The notes below the pieces were generated by a model. The model was not told the origin of the DNA and ran no database searches. It saw only the letters and a list, made by a program, of their open reading frames with translations. Positions 30,313-40,899 of a stretch of 64,000 nucleotides of DNA are shown here, piece by piece; position 1 is the stretch's first letter; every line of letters begins with the position of its first letter. Both the position numbers and the translations under genes were made by a program. The DNA is from Vibrio maritimus (GTDB lineage Bacteria; Pseudomonadota; Gammaproteobacteria; Enterobacterales; Vibrionaceae), in the NCBI GenBank assembly GCA_000755425.1, contig BBMT01000004.1:248001-312000 (forward strand), in the 5' to 3' direction.

Positions 30313-32033
30313 CTATAACGTCTGATGCAGTTCGAAATATCGACCTTTGCGGCTGAGAAGCTCATCGTGATGACCAAGTTCCAGCACCTCGCCATCTTCA
30401 AGCAAACATACTTGATCGAATGACTCTAGGCTCACTAATCGGTGAGTGATAAACACCACGGTTTTGCCGGTAAACTGAGTCTCAAACAGTGCCATGATCT
30501 GTTGCTCGGTCTTTTTATCAAGACCTTCTGTTGGCTCATCCAGCAGTAGGACAGGGGCATCATGCAGTAAGGCACGTGCAATACCGACACGTCGCTTTTC
30601 ACCGCCTGATAGCTGACGACCGCCTTCACCTAACCAAGCGTCTAAGCCTGTTTCTTCCGTTAGGTGTCCGAGATCGACATTAACGAGTGCGGCTGTTAAC
30701 TCTTCGTCAGTGGCATCTGGTTTTGCCATTGAGAGATTGTCACGTAGCGTACCATTAAGAATGTCCACTTTTTGACTAACAACGCTGGTGGATTGACGAA
30801 GCTGTGCTTCACTCCAAGATTGAATGTTTTCACCCGCGAGTTCAATCGACCCTTTTTGTACATCCCAATAACGCGTGATGAGCTGCAGTAGAGTTGATTT
30901 GCCTGATCCCGTTTGCCCAACGACGGCGAGTTTTTGACCCGCAGGAACGTCGAGGTCAATATCTCGCAGTGCCATCTGATTTGCACCTGGGTAGCCAAAG
31001 CTAGCTTGGTTCAGTTTAATTGAGTAAGCATCGCTGTGTGTGGTGTCTTCCTGCGGGAAGTTTACATCTGGCTTAGCTAGGATGACTTCGTTCAAACGCT
31101 TGGCCGAAGTTAAGGTTTGGCCTAGGTATTGGAATGCACCCGCAATTGGCATCAGCAGTTCAAAACTTGCCATGGTTGCGAACGCCATCAAAGCAATCAG
31201 AGGATCTGGTTGATTACCACCCACACCGTCCGCCGCAAGCCACAACATGAGAATAAGTAGCCAGCCGTTTGCGAGGATTAGCAGTCCCTGTGCGAGTCCG
31301 GAGATTTTTGCGTGCACGAACTGGTTTTTAATTAGCTCATCTTGCGCGCTAAGGATAGCGTTGCGGTAACGAGACTCTGCGCCAAATAAGGTCAGCTCAC
31401 TGTAACCTTGCAGCCAATCAAGTGTTTTGATGCGAAGTTCAGCTTTGTTGAGCGTTAGGGCTTCACCGTTTTTCTTACCGAGTCGATAGAACACCGTTGG
31501 CCAGATGAGCAGTAGTAGCATCAAAACTGCGCCCAGCGTCAAACCAAGTGCAGCGTCAAACCAACAAAGAACAGCGGTTAAACACAAGATGCCAAATGCG
31601 CCAACCACCATAGGCTAATCAGTCGCAAATAGACGTGATCCATGGCATCAACGTCGGCAACCAAACGGTTAAGCATGTCCGCATCGCGAATGTTGACCGC
31701 TTTTCCAGGGATCAATGGCGCCAATTTCTTAAAGAAAAAGATGCGCAGGTCGGTAAGCAACTTAAAGGTCGCGTTGTGGCTAACCACACGCTCACCCCAA
31801 CGACCGGCTGTCCTTGCCATTGCTGCGCCACGAACGCCTGCACCAGGTAACATGTAGTTAAAGGTTTCTCTTGCTATGGTTAGTCCTGCAACGGCAGATG
31901 CCGAAATAAACCAACCAGAAAGCGTTAATAGACCAATGGAGGCAAACAAGGTACAAAACGCCAATACCATGCCCAGCGATAAGCCAAACCAGTGCTTTTT
32001 ATATAGCTTCAAATAAGGGAGTAGGTCACGCAT
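30313..32033 (-). CDS. cydC: Heme/thiol ABC transporter subunit CydC, frameshifted
   Basis: CydC pairs with CydD in the inner-membrane ABC exporter required for cytochrome bd assembly and for periplasmic thiol balance. It is a fused membrane-ATPase half-transporter: six helices from MRDLLPYLKLYKKHWFGL, Walker A VVGQTGSGKSTLL, signature LSGGEKRRVGIARALL and Walker B VLLLDEPTEGLD. The frame breaks near 31615: YLRLISP/MVVGAFGILCL needs one C restored in AGCCTATGG. The corrected length is about 573 residues. The start at 32033 overlaps the end of cydD by eight bases. trxB lies just upstream of cydD, the order also seen in E. coli. Confidence 0.94.
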
Positions 32034-33813
32034 CTAGATTCCCCTTATCTTGGGTTTTGGCGGAGTGGTGTGCAGACAACATGGTCTGGAACAGCCCTGG
32101 CTGTTTGGCTAGCGCATCATAGTTGCCTTGCTGATCTATGCATCCTTGATTCATTACCAAAATGTTATCGACATCTTTGAGTTGAGAAAGCTGGTGGGTG
32201 ACCATCAAGGTTGTTTTACCTGCCGTTGAAGCATGAAGCCCTTGAGTTACTAAACGTTCACTCTTTGCATCCAGACTCGCGGTGGGTTCATCAAGCAACC
32301 AGAAACGGCCACCTTGAACCATAGCTCTTGCTAGAGCCAATCGCTGGGCCTGACCAACAGACAAACCACCAGAGCGATCAGTAACTTGATAATTCAGACC
32401 ATGTTTTTCGACAAACTCTGCAGAGAATGAGGCCAGAAGCGCATCATTCACTTGAGTATCGCTAACGTTTGGATTACCCAAAGTTACGTTATCTAGGATA
32501 GAACCATGCAGAAGCATAGGGTTTTGACCGACCCAACTGACGGCATCGCGCCATGTTGACTGATCTACTTCTTTAAGCTCAATGTTATTGACCTTTAGAG
32601 ACCCTTGGTAAGGCAAAAAGCCTAAGATCGCATTGATAAGACTTGTTTTACCTGCGCCGCTTGGGCCAACCAGTGCGGTTGTTTGGTTCGCATCGAGGGT
32701 AAACGAAATCGGTCCCACCAGTTTAGTGCCATCCGGACTAAAGACTTCTAGGTCTTCAGCTTGGATGGTCACTGCTTGCTTAGCATCAAGCTCAGTGTTG
32801 CCATTTGGCAGTGTAGGCACTTCAAGTTCTAGAAACTCGACGATGCTCTCTGCTGCACCCACTGCTTGAGCTTTAGCGTGGTAGAAGGTACCTAGATCGC
32901 GCAGCGGTTGATAAAACTCAGGCGCGAGGATCAAGATAAAGAGACCTGCGAATAGCGTCACGCCTAAACCATAATGGCCAAAGTTCAGTTCACCAATATA
33001 ACTGAAGCCAAAATACACTGCGGTAATGGCGATAGAGATTGAGGTGAAAAATTCAAGAACTGCAGAAGAGAGGAACGCGAGACGCAGTACATCCATGGTG
33101 CGCTTACGAAAAACTTCTGACGCGCCATGCAGCACTTCGGTTTCTGCTTCAGTGCGGTTGAATAGGCGGATTGTCGTCATGGACTGCAAACGGTCATAAA
33201 AGTGACCAGATAGGCGTTGCAGAGCCTTGAAGTTTTTGCGGTTAGCATCTGCTGCTTTCATTCCCACAAGCGCCATAAACATTGGGACTAATGGCGCTGT
33301 GACCAAGAAAATAAGTCCCGCAGCCCAGTTTATCGGGAAGACAACGATCAAGATGATAAAGGGAACAGCAACTGCGAGAGACATCTGTGGAAGGTACTTA
33401 GAGAAGAACTCTTGCATTTCTTCTACTTGTTCAAGAACCAGAGTTGCCCAGGTTCCTGCTGGTTTACCTTTGATGTAGCTAGGACCAAGCTGTCTTAGTT
33501 TGTCTAGTATGAGCTGACGAATATAAATCCGGACTTGTTCACCACATTTGAATCCAGCAATTTCTCTACCCCAAGCACAAGCAGCGCGGCCAGCAACGGC
33601 GACCATTAGGCCGGCAAAATGTGGGAGCAGTTCGTGCTTATCGACTTGATCAATAATAAGTTGATGGAGGATAGTGGCGATGAGCGCAGCTTGCGCCAGA
33701 AGGAACAGACTTGAAAGAACGCCGAGCCCTATTGCAATCATAAGCCAGCGCTTGGCAAGCTTACTTTGCTGTTTGAGCCACTTATTCAAGCTCCGTTGTT
33801 TTTTCTTATCCAT
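32026..33813 (-). CDS. cydD: Heme/thiol ABC transporter subunit CydD
   Basis: This intact 595-residue half-transporter is the partner of CydC. The membrane part begins KRWLMIAIGLGVLSSLFLLAQAALIATIL. The ATPase shows Walker A LVGPSGAGKTSLINAIL, Q-loop WVGQNPMLLHG, signature LSVGQAQRLALARAMV (a variant of LSGGQ, usual in CydD) and Walker B FWLLDEPTASLD. It is co-transcribed with cydC through an eight-base overlap. A TATAAT -10 element lies 45 bases before the start, just after the trxB terminator, so the pair probably has its own promoter. Confidence 0.95.
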   Translation of the reverse strand: MDKKKQRSLNKWLKQQSKLAKRWLMIAIGLGVLSSLFLLAQAALIATILHQLIIDQVDKHELLPHFAGLMVAVAGRAACAWGREIAGFKCGEQVRIYIRQLILDKLRQLGPSYIKGKPAGTWATLVLEQVEEMQEFFSKYLPQMSLAVAVPFIILIVVFPINWAAGLIFLVTAPLVPMFMALVGMKAADANRKNFKALQRLSGHFYDRLQSMTTIRLFNRTEAETEVLHGASEVFRKRTMDVLRLAFLSSAVLEFFTSISIAITAVYFGFSYIGELNFGHYGLGVTLFAGLFILILAPEFYQPLRDLGTFYHAKAQAVGAAESIVEFLELEVPTLPNGNTELDAKQAVTIQAEDLEVFSPDGTKLVGPISFTLDANQTTALVGPSGAGKTSLINAILGFLPYQGSLKVNNIELKEVDQSTWRDAVSWVGQNPMLLHGSILDNVTLGNPNVSDTQVNDALLASFSAEFVEKHGLNYQVTDRSGGLSVGQAQRLALARAMVQGGRFWLLDEPTASLDAKSERLVTQGLHASTAGKTTLMVTHQLSQLKDVDNILVMNQGCIDQQGNYDALAKQPGLFQTMLSAHHSAKTQDKGNLDA

Positions 33814-33853
33814 GTAGAAGGCTTAATGAGTATTATTATTAGTAGAACCAGCG

Positions 33854-33859
33854 ATTATA
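33854..33859 (-). promoter_or_regulatory. Consensus -10 element upstream of cydD
   Basis: On the minus strand the sequence reads TATAATCGC, a perfect -10, placed between the terminator of trxB and the cydD start. I do not see a good -35, so it may depend on an activator. Confidence 0.5.
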
Positions 33860-33860
33860 C

Positions 33861-33894
33861 AAAAAGAAACCCAGAGGGGGTACCTATGGGTTTT
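33861..33894 (-). terminator. Intrinsic terminator of trxB
   Basis: On the minus strand AAACCCA...TGGGTTT with a 13-base loop is followed by CTTTTT. Confidence 0.7.
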
Positions 33895-33935
33895 CAATTT
33901 TCAATATTGTGCTGCTGATATATGTATTGAGTCGT

Positions 33936-35411
<1,476 letters not shown>

Positions 35412-36071
35412 ATGATGCTACACACCAGTGAAAGTACCTTACATCTTACTAGTCTCAGTGGCCGTGCTATTGAGCAGCTTGCGCCAACATTTTCAACTCT
35501 ACCGAATACTCAGCATGCGGACGGTCAATACCGTTTGCGCCGCTATTCGGTCATACAGCACCTTGATGGCAAGATTGTCGATACGGGAGCGAGTAGCTTT
35601 GTACAGTCAGAGCACTACAACCACTTTCAAGGTGATGTAGTGAGGCAGTTTGAACCTGTTCTTGAATCAACGCTACAAAGCGACGCGATGGGAGAACTGG
35701 TTTCTCTCTTTGTAGCGGCGAATGGCTTGCCTAATGGACAGGAGATTGAGATTCACCAGATCCGTATTGCGGCGGTCTATGATGAAACTGAAGTCGCACC
35801 AGAAGGTGTGCACCAAGATGGGTTTGATCATATTGCTCTTGTCGGGGTGGGTCGTCAAAACATCAGTGGTGGTGAAATCATGCTCTACAACAACCATGAT
35901 GAAGCGCCGTTTTTCAAGAAAGTACTTGTCGATGGTGAAGTAGCCATTTTAGATGATGCTCGTTTGTGGCATAACGCCAAACCTATTCGCTGTGTCGATG
36001 AGCAAAGCGAAGGTTACATGGATGTATTTGTATTGACTGCAAAGGGAGCAAAGCATGCACTTCACTCCTGA
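35412..36071 (+). CDS. 2-oxoglutarate/Fe(II) dioxygenase of the amino-acid hydroxylase type (2OG-Fe_Oxy_2)
   Basis: This 219-residue cytoplasmic enzyme has the metal-binding facial triad HxD...H visible as H137-Q-D139 in EGVHQDGFDHIALVGVG and the distal His in LDDARLWHNAKPIR, followed by an Arg for 2-oxoglutarate. The family includes the L-isoleucine dioxygenase of Bacillus thuringiensis, which hydroxylates a free amino acid. The start at 35412 has AAGGAG upstream. It overlaps the next gene, a PLP enzyme, by 17 bases, so the two are translated together. The substrate is unknown. A free amino acid is inferred from the family and the PLP-enzyme partner. Confidence 0.85.
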   Translation: MMLHTSESTLHLTSLSGRAIEQLAPTFSTLPNTQHADGQYRLRRYSVIQHLDGKIVDTGASSFVQSEHYNHFQGDVVRQFEPVLESTLQSDAMGELVSLFVAANGLPNGQEIEIHQIRIAAVYDETEVAPEGVHQDGFDHIALVGVGRQNISGGEIMLYNNHDEAPFFKKVLVDGEVAILDDARLWHNAKPIRCVDEQSEGYMDVFVLTAKGAKHALHS

Positions 36072-37277
36072 TGAAGCGCGCCGTCAATTCGCGGCTTTAC
36101 ACCAAATGCACAACGATAAGCCGGTCGTATTTTTGGACGGGCCGGGTGGCTCACAAGTTCCCCAGAGTGTGTTGAGTGCGATGAATGAGTATCTTGGTGC
36201 TTATAACTCTAATCTTGGCGGACACTATTTTTCTAGCCGTCACACAGTGGAGTTGGTGGGGCTTGCCAGAGCTTGCGGTCGTGATCTTTTAAATGCGCCA
36301 AGCGCTGACAACATTGTGTTTGGCGCTAATATGACATCGCTGACATTTCAATTGAGTCGTGCGATTGCCAGAGATTGGCAGCAAGGAGATGAAGTGATTG
36401 TAACGGCGCTCGATCATTATTCCAATGTGTCTAGCTGGGAGCAAGCGGCTGAAGACCGAGGCGCCGTTGTTAAGCAAGCGAAGGTAAATACGCTGGATTG
36501 TTCGGTCGATTTGGAGCACTTTGAATCCTTGCTTTCAGATAAAACCAAATTGGTAGCTGTAACGTACGCCTCAAACACAACAGGTACGATTACCGATATT
36601 AAACGCATTGTTGAGTTGGCGAAGCAATACGATGCGGCGGTTTACGTGGATGCGGTACATTACGCGCCTCACAGCCTTATTGATGTACAAGCGTTAGGTT
36701 GTGACTTTTTAGTTTGCTCAGCCTATAAATTTTTCGGCCCACATTTGGGAGTGGCATTCATTAGTTCCGATTGGCTGCAGACACTAAGACCTTATAAAGT
36801 TGAACCGGCGACAGATATCGGACCCGGAAGATTTGAAACAGGTACGCAGAGCTTCGAAGCACTAGCAGGCTTTATTGCTGCGGTAAAATACTTAGCATCT
36901 TGGGGTGAGGGCACATCACTTCGTGAGCAGCTAACGGCTGCGTTTGATTCTCTTGGGAAGCACGAAGAGTTATTGAGCCGCTACTTTTTACAGCGCTTAT
37001 CTCAAGTCAAAGGTATGACTCTCTATGGAAGTCAAGAGAGCAGCCATGTAGTGAGAACTCCAACGTTTGCGTTGCTTTCCGACAAACACACGCCAGAGCA
37101 GCTCGCGAGGGCTCTCGGTGAGCAGAACATCTGCGTTTGGAACGGTCACTTTTATGCCCTAGGCCTGGTTAAGCAACTCGACCTAGAAGAGAAAGGGGGG
37201 TGCTAAGAGTTGGCTTTATGCACTACAACACTTTAGAAGAGGTCGACCACTTCTTTGATGCACTCGAGAGCCTTTAA
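36055..37277 (+). CDS. Cysteine-desulfurase-like PLP enzyme (VC1184 subfamily), no catalytic Cys, frameshifted at the C-terminus
   Basis: Class V aminotransferase fold: VVFLDGPGGSQVPQSV near residue 25, AVYVDAVHYAPHSLIDVQ and the PLP lysine in CSAYKFFGPHLGVAF. In true SufS enzymes the reactive cysteine lies in a GHHCA motif; the equivalent here reads GHFYA (NGHFYALGL), so desulfurase activity is unlikely. The family model TIGR01976 is named after the V. cholerae homologue. The frame breaks near 37200 in a run of six G; a seventh G gives EEKGGVLRVGFMHYNTLEEVDHFF and a stop at 37277. The corrected length is about 407 residues. It is encoded with a 2OG dioxygenase, suggesting a two-step amino-acid modification. 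Confidence 0.87.
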
Positions 37278-37285
37278 GTGCTTCT

Positions 37286-37318
37286 AAAAAACAGCCCGCA
37301 ATATGCGGGCTGTTTTTT
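37286..37318. terminator. Bidirectional terminator after the dioxygenase/PLP-enzyme pair
   Basis: AAAAAACAGCCCGCA-ata-TGCGGGCTGTTTTTT is an almost perfect inverted repeat between convergent genes. Confidence 0.93.
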
Positions 37319-37328
37319 AGAATGACTG

Positions 37329-38171
37329 CTAAGCGTCGGTGCTCACTTCTACTTCATAAGAAGTGAACTTGCGAATGTTAATCACACCAGTATCGAGAAT
37401 GAGATATTGACCTTTAATACCCTGTAGAACGCCGTTGACAACTGGTTCTTTATCAAAGTTATGTGAAGTGATTTTCGTTGGATGTTGATCAACTGGGTAG
37501 CTCAATGGCGTGATTGCTTCGTCAAGGATTTCAATCGCATCATCGCCATATTGAGCGCGAATTTCGTCAATCTTATCTGCTACCAATGGCAGTAGTTGCT
37601 GAGCACGTTCAACCAACTCAATAGACTCTCCATCTTGTTTTAGCAGCGTACGCCAATTGGTTTTATCTGCGATGTGCTTCGCCAATTCCACTTCAATCAA
37701 CCCTGAGATGTGGCGCGTTTTCACTTTAAGAATAGGCAAACCTTGCGTTGCACCTTGGTCAATCCAACGTGTTGGGATTTGCGTGTGGCGCGTAATACCC
37801 ACTTTGAGGCTAGACGTGTTAGAGAGGTAAACAAAGTGGTCAACCATACAGTTCGCTTCACCCCACTCAGGCTCACGACATGTACCTGCATCGTAATGGC
37901 ACGTTTCTGGTTTCATGATGCACATGTCGCAGCTGGCGAGTTTTTTCATGCACACAAAGCAATGGCCTTGCGAATAACTCTTTTTAGTCTTCTTGCCACA
38001 AGATGAACAAAAGATGTTGCCGGTATGGGTTAAGGTAATGGACTTTCCCATCAGTGGAGTCAGTGCGATTTCTTCATCGCCAACCGGAAGGCGGTACTGA
38101 ACGGTTGAGTCGAGGGAAGCGCGCATTTTAGATAGCGTTCCTGAGGCTAATAGTGACATGACATTACTCAT
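37329..38171 (-). CDS. DUF2797 family protein
   Basis: A 280-residue cytoplasmic protein with a cysteine-rich N-terminal third: CSSCGKKTKKSYSQGHCFVCMKKLASCDMCIM, then CHYDAGTCREP, which could bind one or two zinc ions. The middle part VYLSNTSSLKVGITRHTQIPTRWIDQGA resembles the GIY-YIG-like portion seen in this family. The family is widespread but its function is unknown to me. The gene is intact and divergent from the diguanylate cyclase gene. Confidence 0.83.
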   Translation of the reverse strand: MSNVMSLLASGTLSKMRASLDSTVQYRLPVGDEEIALTPLMGKSITLTHTGNIFCSSCGKKTKKSYSQGHCFVCMKKLASCDMCIMKPETCHYDAGTCREPEWGEANCMVDHFVYLSNTSSLKVGITRHTQIPTRWIDQGATQGLPILKVKTRHISGLIEVELAKHIADKTNWRTLLKQDGESIELVERAQQLLPLVADKIDEIRAQYGDDAIEILDEAITPLSYPVDQHPTKITSHNFDKEPVVNGVLQGIKGQYLILDTGVINIRKFTSYEVEVSTDA

Positions 38172-38374
38172 TATTGTGATTGTGGAGCTATGCTATCAAA
38201 TATGTCATCAAATATCCTTTGGCTTTTATAGAACAGTAATAAAAGTCAATGTTCCCAGCCCCAGCGGGCGAGGGACGTCATACAATCTCATTTTACCCAT
38301 TGCTAATGTTCGAGTGCCAAGCTAGTTTTGTTGATGGTATTGTCAAAGACTTGTGGTGTTGTTGAGTCGTTTTT

Positions 38375-39667
38375 ATGAAGTTTTCGGTAAAGTTATTGTT
38401 GTCACTTATCCTCGTGACCTTGGTAGTGATCAGCAGCTATCGACTTTGGGGTGACCAAAAACGGCTTGTAGTTTCGAGTGACAAATTTGGTTTTTTCGCG
38501 ACTAATGATCAGTTCCAAGGTGGCACGAGTCTCTCTTCGCTTATAAAAATAAACCAAGGTGTTCAGCTTGATTGCACACTTAAGAAAAGTGATTACGCTT
38601 GGCCCTACTGCGGTGTTTCAGTGCACTTTTACTCAGATCCGAAGATTGGGTTAGATCTTTCTGGCTATCATACACTTGAGCTTGATATCGATTACGATAT
38701 TCCTCCGAATGATGATCGTTCTCTTCGAGTCTACTTTCGTAACTACAATCCTATCTATTCCAACACTCAAGATGAGTACACCCACAAATACAACGGCGTC
38801 ACGCTACAAGCTGATGCGGGGAAAATCATCATTCCTATGCGTAATTTCCAAGTCATGACATGGTGGGTGGTAGACAATAAAATCCCTATTCAGCACGCAG
38901 CACCGGAGTTTACCAATATCAATAAGTTTGAGCTCGCGACGGGCTCAAATTCAGCTTTGGGTGCACACTCGATCAAAATCCACAGTATCACCTTGGTTGG
39001 TCGCTATATTGCCGGAGAGACGCTTTTTCTGTTTATGTTGGGTGTATGGATTGTGGTCGCGATCATCGCGCTATTGTGGGAGCTGCGTAACTATCAGCTA
39101 GGAATGGAGCGTGAAAAACGTAGAGCCAGTTATTTGTCCCAAGTTAACCTGCGTCTAGAGAGCGAGAACATTAAGTTTTCGGAGTTGGCGCATAAAGACG
39201 AACTGACGGGGATTCGTAATCGTCATGCGGTACGTGCATGGCTGGAAAGACAACAGTTACAAATTCAGGCTTCCTCGATAGGTGTGCTGTTTATTGATAT
39301 AGACCATTTCAAGCGCATCAACGACACATACGGCCATGGGGTGGGGGATGATGTGCTGCGTGAGTTTGCCATGGTGCTTTCTGAACTCGTCGGCAGTAAA
39401 GACAAAGTGGTTCGCTGGGGCGGAGAGGAGTTTGTGGTGTTTTGCCAGCAAAAATCACAAAGTGAACTGCTGAAGATGGCTGAGCAAATACGTCATTATG
39501 TTCACGCGCACTTATGGGTTCACGGTGACGAAATGAGTTGTAGTATTGGCGTGGCACTGGGACAAAATCATCAGGTTTATGAGACCATCAACTTTGCTGA
39601 CGATATGCTTTATGAGGCGAAACAGCAGGGACGAAATTGTGTTAGAGCGGTTGAAATCAGCGCTTGA
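38375..39667 (+). CDS. Membrane-bound diguanylate cyclase (GGDEF)
   Basis: This 430-residue inner-membrane enzyme makes cyclic di-GMP. It has a first membrane helix at residues about 5-22, a periplasmic domain of about 190 residues with beta-rich, carbohydrate-binding-like character, and a second helix near residues 214-236 (TLFLFMLGVWIVVAIIALLW). After a short coiled coil comes the GGDEF domain: KDELTGIRNRHA, IDIDHFKRINDTYGHGVGDDVL and the active site RWGGEEFVVF near residues 347-356. The motif is GGEEF, an active variant. No RxxD inhibitory site precedes it. The ligand of the periplasmic domain is not known. Confidence 0.92.
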   Translation: MKFSVKLLLSLILVTLVVISSYRLWGDQKRLVVSSDKFGFFATNDQFQGGTSLSSLIKINQGVQLDCTLKKSDYAWPYCGVSVHFYSDPKIGLDLSGYHTLELDIDYDIPPNDDRSLRVYFRNYNPIYSNTQDEYTHKYNGVTLQADAGKIIIPMRNFQVMTWWVVDNKIPIQHAAPEFTNINKFELATGSNSALGAHSIKIHSITLVGRYIAGETLFLFMLGVWIVVAIIALLWELRNYQLGMEREKRRASYLSQVNLRLESENIKFSELAHKDELTGIRNRHAVRAWLERQQLQIQASSIGVLFIDIDHFKRINDTYGHGVGDDVLREFAMVLSELVGSKDKVVRWGGEEFVVFCQQKSQSELLKMAEQIRHYVHAHLWVHGDEMSCSIGVALGQNHQVYETINFADDMLYEAKQQGRNCVRAVEISA

Positions 39668-39717
39668 ATAGCGTGAACGATCAAGGTTAGTCAAGTGAAG
39701 GGGGATGGTTCTATGTC

Positions 39718-40487
39718 TTATTCGACCTGTTCATTAGGTTCTTGTTTTGAAACGCCTTCACGCTTCAAAGCCTCTGTTGCTTCCGAGTCAATATTCGAGT
39801 CCGTAACTATAGGCTCTTTGGGACCAAGAAAGCGTGGCTGAGTATGCATGACATACAAGTCGAGTAGCGCTTTGGTTCTTGCAAACACTTCTCGTAATCT
39901 TACTGAATACCTGACTTAGAAACGGGGCCTGCGACCGCGAGGCATTGTGCGTTGATGTCATAATGCTGAGCGATAAATAGAGCGCGTTCACAGTGAAACT
40001 TTTGTGTGATGATCAAAAAGTTATCTGTATCGAAGATCTCTTTGGCGCGAACAATAGAGTCTAGAGTGCGAAATCCGGCGTAGTCGAGGTGAATTGCAGG
40101 CTCCGGCACATTTGCTCTGAGTAGGTCTCGCTTCATGGTCCATGGTTCGTTGTAGGAGCGGTGTGCGTTGTCTCCACTGAGCAGAAAGTGCGACACTTTG
40201 CCTTCGTCATAGAGTTCGATGGCTGCATTTATGCGATGAGCGTAGTACTCATTGAGTGTACGGCCTAGATACTTGCTGGTTCCGAGCACGACAGCCACTT
40301 GAACGTTGTCTATCTCAGAAATAGAGGTGAACAGTTGGTCTTTGGCACGCCAACTAATCCAGCGGTCAATAGCGACCACAGCGACAACGACAGCAAGCAA
40401 AGCGACAACGAGTAGTCGTGCACCACGTTTCAACAATGAAACTAGCGCACCACGTTGCCACATTTCCTTATCAAATTTAAAGGTCAC
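39718..40487 (-). CDS. sanA: SanA/YdcF-type DUF218 membrane protein, frameshifted
   Basis: It has an N-terminal membrane helix (LLVVALLAVVVAVVAI) and a DUF218 domain: VQVAVVLGTSKYLGRTLNEYYAHRINAAIELYDEGKVSHFLLSGDN, later FLIITQKFHCERALFIAQ. E. coli SanA affects envelope permeability and vancomycin sensitivity. The frame breaks near 39905: KSG/YSVRLREVFARTKALLDLYVMHTQPRFLGPKEP is regained if one G is added, and the stop moves to 39718. I take GTG 40487 as start because it forms a TAGTG overlap with the DUF3392 stop; ATG 40463 is the alternative. The corrected length is about 256 residues. Confidence 0.83.
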
Positions 40488-40810
40488 TAAATCTGTCGAT
40501 TCCTTTGAGCCCAAATGCCGATACCTATAAAGCTTAAAACCACAATGGAAAACATCAAACCGGGTTCGATGTTACTGAGAGCATTCTTTAACGCTGGTGT
40601 AGCTTTAATGATGATCAATCCATAACCAAATGCGTTAAGAAGTATAAAACAGCCTGTTCGAATTACGAAATTAGTATCACGTAATGCGTTACGCATCAAA
40701 CGATTAATGTCGGCGCCGAGCACGACGAGCATGCAAGCGACTAAAGCGGTAGCGATTTCCAGTAGGTAAGGTGAAATAAACTGTCCGCCGGGCGCGAAGA
40801 CATCAAACAT
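40487..40810 (-). CDS. DUF3392 family membrane protein
   Basis: A 107-residue membrane protein with three hydrophobic segments (LLEIATALVACMLVVLGADI, FVIRTGCFILLNAFGYGLIII, GLMFSIVVLSFIGIGIWA). Its start has AAGGA upstream. DUF3392 members are found in Vibrio and relatives and have no known role. The stop codon overlaps the GTG of the SanA-like gene (TAGTG), so the two are coupled and may work together in the envelope. Confidence 0.8.
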   Translation of the reverse strand: MFDVFAPGGQFISPYLLEIATALVACMLVVLGADINRLMRNALRDTNFVIRTGCFILLNAFGYGLIIIKATPALKNALSNIEPGLMFSIVVLSFIGIGIWAQRNRQI

Positions 40811-40849
40811 AACTAGGGTTCCTTTTCGTGTTCTGAGCGCTCAATTAGA

Positions 40850-40882
40850 CAAAAAAAAGGCTCTTGATAACAAGAGCCTTTG
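40850..40882 (-). terminator. Intrinsic terminator of maeA
   Basis: On the minus strand AAAGGCTCTTG-ttat-CAAGAGCCTTT is followed by TTTTT. Confidence 0.92.
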
Positions 40883-40899
40883 TGTGACATTGATTCCGG

